Part shown: piece by piece, positions 21,024 to 23,486 of the stretch
Layout of the letters: every line of letters begins with the position of its first letter
Position numbering within the stretch: the first letter of the stretch is position 1
Origin: G963674505 sp964575975
GTDB lineage: Bacteria > Desulfobacterota > Desulfobacteria > Desulfobacterales > SKZT01
Length of the DNA stretch: 23,486 bases
NCBI GenBank assembly: GCA_964575975.1
Contig: CAZNTU010000080.1
Location: 1 to 23,486, forward strand
Direction of reading: 5' to 3'
Translations under genes and position numbers: made by a program
Notes under the pieces: generated by a model
What the model was told of the DNA's origin: nothing
Seen by the model: the letters and a program-made list of their open reading frames with translations, nothing else
Database searches by the model: none

Positions 21024-21242
21024 ATGATGGAAACTATATCGAGAATTCTTGTCAGTTGGGCTCCAATGATAATTCTAATAGCCGTTTGGATTATCTATAT
21101 GAAAAAAGTCAGGGGTACACAGGGGCAGACCATGGATCATCTAAAAAAACAGAACGAACTGATGGAGCACTACATAAAGATTACTGAACGTATGGCAGTA
21201 TCGCTTGAACAAATTGCCAATGACAAAAAAGGAAGCAGTTGA
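21024..21242 (+). CDS. Small single-pass membrane protein with coiled-coil tail, unknown function
   Basis: This 72-residue protein starts MMETISRILVSWAPMIILIA, so one membrane helix spans about residues 8-25 (ending VWIIYMKK). A polar helical tail follows with heptad-like spacing (MDHLKKQNELMEHYIKITER, MAVSLEQIA). GGAAGGG lies before the ATG. The helix-plus-YMKK pattern resembles the membrane segment of FtsH-type N-termini, but there is no protease part. I do not recognise a characterised family. It is followed 70 bases later by an attC-like site in the right orientation, so the unit looks like an integron gene cassette. Confidence 0.7.
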   Translation: MMETISRILVSWAPMIILIAVWIIYMKKVRGTQGQTMDHLKKQNELMEHYIKITERMAVSLEQIANDKKGSS

Positions 21243-21311
21243 TTCAAATTTTTTTAGAATTAATTTTTGATGAAACTGATCTCTATAAGTCAAAGAAATT
21301 ATATGTTTTTT

Positions 21312-21371
21312 CATAACCACGGTCTGCAGCGGACCACGAGGGCCATGTGCCCGCTGAGACCGGCCGTTATC
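21312..21371 (+). mobile_element. attC-like integron cassette recombination site
   Basis: The arms nest as in folded attC sites. The outer boxes are ATAAC (21313-21317) and GTTAT (21366-21370). Next come short unpaired spacers CA and GCC, then CGGTCTGCAGCGG (21320-21332) paired with CCGCTGAGACCG (21351-21362), leaving one extrahelical G (21326) in the first arm. The 18-base tip lies between. Length (about 58 bp), the G-TTA box at the 3' side and the extrahelical base in the L'' arm all match known attC design. The outer box departs from strict GTTRRRY (GTTATCG). No integrase gene is in the window. Confidence 0.65.
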
Positions 21372-21386
21372 GTGCTTTCAAACTGA

Positions 21387-21415
21387 TTGAGTATTGGATT
21401 TTTTTATCTTAGAAA
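21387..21415 (+). promoter_or_regulatory. Possible promoter of darTG
   Basis: TTGAGT (21387-21392) and TAGAAA (21410-21415) are 17 bases apart, immediately after the attC-like site and 40 bases before darT. Confidence 0.45.
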
Positions 21416-21454
21416 ATTAGCATTAGAGTTTGTTTTCAATTATTGAGGGATTTA

Positions 21455-22093
21455 ATGCCTTTGCCAGGACAACCCAAAATTTGCCACATTTTGCATTACG
21501 ACAAACTCCCTTTTGTCATTAATGACGGTTTCCTTTTTTCAGATGCAATTATTTCAAAAAGGACAGAAAATGGGACTACTATTGGAATGTCGAGAATAAA
21601 AAGTAGGCGACTTCATGAATTGACATTAACCAGTTTCCCAGATTTATATGTAGGAAATTGTGTGCCATTCTATTTTTGCCCTCGTTCAATTATGCTATAT
21701 TTAATGCATATGAAAAATTCAGAACTTACATACAAAGGTGGACAAGAACCGATTATTCACTTAGTCGCAGACCTTAAACAGACAGTCAATTGGGCAAATA
21801 AAAATAAGAAAAGATGGGCATTTTCTACAAGCAATGCAGGTTCATATTATTTTGAAGATTATTGTGATCTTAAAGATTTAGATAAAATTAATTGGGATGC
21901 CGTGAATGCAACACGATGGGCAGCCTGCAAAGAAGAGAAACAAGCTGAATTCTTAATAGAAGATCAATTCCCTTGGGGATTAGTGGAACAAATCGGTGTA
22001 CTGTCTCCTCAATATATCAGAATAGTCAACCAAATATTAGCTCCCACAGAGCACAAACCACCGGTCAACGTGAGACCTGACTGGTATTATTAA
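21455..22093 (+). CDS. darT: DarT DNA ADP-ribosyltransferase toxin
   Basis: This 212-residue protein uses ATG 21455 with GAGGG five bases upstream, preferred over an in-frame TTG at 21443. The family (DUF4433) pattern is complete: ICHILHYDKLPFVINDGFLF, IGMSRIKSRRLHEL (Arg51/52), VPFYFCPRSIMLYLMH, YKGGQEPIIHLVADL, RWAFSTSNAGSYYFEDY and KQAEFLIEDQFPW with the catalytic Glu165. DarT attaches ADP-ribose from NAD to thymine bases in specific single-stranded DNA motifs and blocks replication; it also serves in phage defence. It lies 15 bases before darG. The AT-rich codon use differs from the GC-rich left part of the window, suggesting recent transfer. Confidence 0.95.
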   Translation: MPLPGQPKICHILHYDKLPFVINDGFLFSDAIISKRTENGTTIGMSRIKSRRLHELTLTSFPDLYVGNCVPFYFCPRSIMLYLMHMKNSELTYKGGQEPIIHLVADLKQTVNWANKNKKRWAFSTSNAGSYYFEDYCDLKDLDKINWDAVNATRWAACKEEKQAEFLIEDQFPWGLVEQIGVLSPQYIRIVNQILAPTEHKPPVNVRPDWYY

Positions 22094-22108
22094 TATGCAG
22101 GGAATGCT

Positions 22109-23164
22109 ATGATAAACTACAAAGTAGGAGATCTGTTTAAAGAAGATACCGAAGCAATTGTAAATACGGTCAATTGCGTCGGTGTTATGGGAAGGGGGAT
22201 AGCCCTACAGTTTAAAAAGGCATACCCGGATAACTATAAAGCATACTCTTTAGCCTGTAAGCATAAAGAAGTAGTTCCGGGAAAAATGTTTGTTTTACAA
22301 ACTGGTGAAATACTAAATCCTAAATTCATAATCAATTTTCCTACAAAAAGACACTGGCGAGGGAAGAGTCGGATAGAAGATATTGAATTAGGCTTAATAG
22401 ATCTTCGGAATGTGATAAAAAAGCATGATATAAAATCTATTGCAATTCCCCCTCTTGGATCAGGGCTTGGGGGGTTAAATTGGAATGAAGTCAAAAGCTT
22501 GATCGAAAATGCTTTAAGATGTTTAAGCGATGTTAACATTGTTGTCTTTGAACCAAAAGGTACTCCCAACGCTAAAGTTATGGTAAAAAATAAAGAGATT
22601 CCCAAAATGACTCCGGGGAGAGCAGCGCTTGTTGGTTTAATGGCAAGATATTTGGAGGGTCTATTGGATCCATTTGTAAGCCTTCTCGAAATTCACAAAT
22701 TAATGTATTTTCTACAAGAGTCTGGTGAACCTCTCAGACTTCAATATAATAAAGCCCCTTATGGTCCTTACGCAAAAAATCTTAGACATGTTTTAAATGC
22801 AATTGAAGGTCATTTGATTTCAGGTTATGCGGATGGAGGCGATAAACCAGATAAGCCTATTGAACTCATCCCAGGTGCTTACGAGGATTCAAAAAAATTC
22901 TTAGAAATTAGAAAAGATACTTTAAAGCGATTTCAAAAAGTATCACAATTAGTTAATGGCTTTGAGTCACAGTTCGGTTTAGAATTGTTATCAACCGTTC
23001 ATTGGGTGATTAACAAAGAAGGAGCCAACTCTCTTGAAGATGTTATAAAAACGATTCACATATGGAGCGCCAGAAAAAAACAATTCAGCAATCGCCAAAT
23101 AACAATCGCCGTTAATACACTCCTTAAGAATGAATGGATTAACAGCGGCTCTTTTGCAGTGTAA
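22109..23164 (+). CDS. darG: DarG macrodomain antitoxin
   Basis: This 351-residue protein starts at ATG 22109 with AGGGA upstream. Residues 1 to about 155 form a macrodomain (INYKVGDLFKEDTEAIVNTV, NCVGVMGRGIALQFKKAYPD, AIPPLGSGLGGLNW) that removes ADP-ribose from DNA. Residues about 170-350 (TPGRAALVGLMARYLEGLLD, SLLEIHKLMYFLQESGEPLR, KAPYGPYAKNLRHVLNAIEG) form the DarG C-terminal domain known to bind and block DarT directly. Both halves are complete, so the module should be functional. Base composition matches darT. Confidence 0.95.
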   Translation: MINYKVGDLFKEDTEAIVNTVNCVGVMGRGIALQFKKAYPDNYKAYSLACKHKEVVPGKMFVLQTGEILNPKFIINFPTKRHWRGKSRIEDIELGLIDLRNVIKKHDIKSIAIPPLGSGLGGLNWNEVKSLIENALRCLSDVNIVVFEPKGTPNAKVMVKNKEIPKMTPGRAALVGLMARYLEGLLDPFVSLLEIHKLMYFLQESGEPLRLQYNKAPYGPYAKNLRHVLNAIEGHLISGYADGGDKPDKPIELIPGAYEDSKKFLEIRKDTLKRFQKVSQLVNGFESQFGLELLSTVHWVINKEGANSLEDVIKTIHIWSARKKQFSNRQITIAVNTLLKNEWINSGSFAV

Positions 23165-23287
23165 ACAAATTTGATTCCGGATACTTTGTGAGAGTTATCT
23201 ACATTTAATTCGAGAATTCCGGGGATATGATACGAAATTATAACCAAAAAATGCACCGGATAAACCGGTAATTTTCATGTTGGCCGT

Positions 23288-23316
23288 TTGACAAAACGCC
23301 TTTTTTGGCGTACATA
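23288..23316 (+). promoter_or_regulatory. Strong promoter-like element with GTAC repeats
   Basis: A perfect TTGACA (23288-23293) is followed after 17 bases by TACATA (23311-23316). Two CGTAC copies (23309-23313 and 23321-23325) flank an AT core over the -10, a possible operator. An AGGAGGG ribosome-binding site follows at 23331. Confidence 0.6.
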
Positions 23317-23342
23317 TAAACGTACACTTCAGGAGGGAAACC

Positions 23343-23405
23343 ACGAAAACCATTCAAATCGCAGATGTGTACCCTCAATTCAAAGTTCTTCTTGCCGCAG
23401 AATAA
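23343..23405 (+). pseudogene. Very short frame with ACG in place of a start codon, possible antitoxin relic
   Basis: Six bases after AGGAGGG, an ACG begins TKTIQIADVYPQFKVLLAAE and TAA follows. The promoter, repeats and ribosome-binding site are those of a small regulated gene, but the start codon reads ACG and the frame ends after 20 codons. It may be an antitoxin gene that lost its start and most of its body. The identity is unproven. Confidence 0.3.
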
Positions 23406-23486
23406 GAAAAAGAAATGCCCAGACTTCATTCTAAATAGTGCCTGAACGAAAAGTTGAAGAACGCGTCAACTTTGCGCGCGGCTGAA

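Larger units (their letters stand above)
23165..23486. other. Intergenic region after darG
   Basis: This stretch to the window edge has no convincing complete gene. It holds a promoter-like unit and a very short frame (listed separately). There is no clear terminator after darG, and I could not find a second attC-like site. Confidence 0.5.

Noticed and set aside
23235..23325. TTATAAC box after darG as a second attC site
   Set aside because: No complementary GTTAT end box or paired inner arms lie at a suitable distance downstream.
1..23486. CRISPR arrays, tRNA/rRNA genes, transposase genes and integrases
   Set aside because: I saw no regularly spaced repeats, no tRNA-like cloverleaf or rRNA sequence, and no recombinase motifs in any frame that I trust.

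Overview
The window is a draft scaffold segment, with one run of 100 Ns at 17838-17937. It comes from a Gram-negative and probably anaerobic bacterium. Three TonB-dependent outer-membrane receptors show an outer membrane. A CbiK-type (anaerobic) cobaltochelatase, a BadF/HgdC-type activator ATPase with an HgdB-like iron-sulfur partner, a membrane polyferredoxin and an octaheme cytochrome point to an anaerobe. A sulfate-reducer-like deltaproteobacterium (Desulfobacterota) is the best guess, but this is inference from gene content. The sequence is GC-rich up to about 20.6 kb and clearly AT-rich after that.

Layout. 1-2538: the 3' end of a TonB-dependent receptor, a PIN-toxin fragment, a badly deleted cobN, and a truncated AbiEii-type toxin gene with its small partner, joined tail-to-tail to cobN. 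2540-3826 (-): an eight-heme cytochrome c resembling hydroxylamine oxidoreductase. 4022-8173 (+): cobalamin riboswitch 1 and its terminator, a BtuF-CbiZ fusion gene broken by deletion and frameshift, a short leftover ORF, and a BtuB-like receptor. 8200-8765 (-): an intact RelE/Phd-type toxin-antitoxin pair. 8989-15606 (+): cobalamin riboswitch 2, an anchored periplasmic protein, a NapH-like polyferredoxin, an HgdB-like protein, an HgdC-like ATPase, a second complete TonB receptor and a strong terminator. 15605-17684: a duplicated, decayed fragment of a glycerophosphodiester phosphodiesterase gene, a HicB-like stub, an intact vapBC with a clear operator, and the intact phosphodiesterase gene (-). 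17938-20601 (-): a promoter, cobalamin riboswitch 3 with terminator, cbiK, and a frameshifted tandem-nitrilase gene running into the gap. 20602-23486: AT-rich accessory DNA with a 72-aa membrane protein, an integron attC-like site, darTG, and a possible broken antitoxin start.

How the genes fit together. Three separate transcripts start with cobalamin riboswitches. Together they cover corrinoid or metal uptake across the outer membrane (two receptors), periplasmic capture and salvage (BtuF-CbiZ), cobalt insertion (CbiK), and an uncharacterised set that looks like an ATP-driven low-potential electron-transfer module (polyferredoxin, HgdC-like ATPase, HgdB-like acceptor). That last set is the most interesting candidate for an undescribed system. 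A possible role is reductive handling of imported corrinoid, but the sequence does not prove it.

The second theme is decay. cobN, btuF-cbiZ, the nitrilase gene, one toxin gene, a phosphodiesterase copy and several toxin-antitoxin relics are broken. Several breaks lie next to toxin-antitoxin genes. Real genome erosion and draft-assembly error both remain possible, and read mapping over the named junctions would decide.
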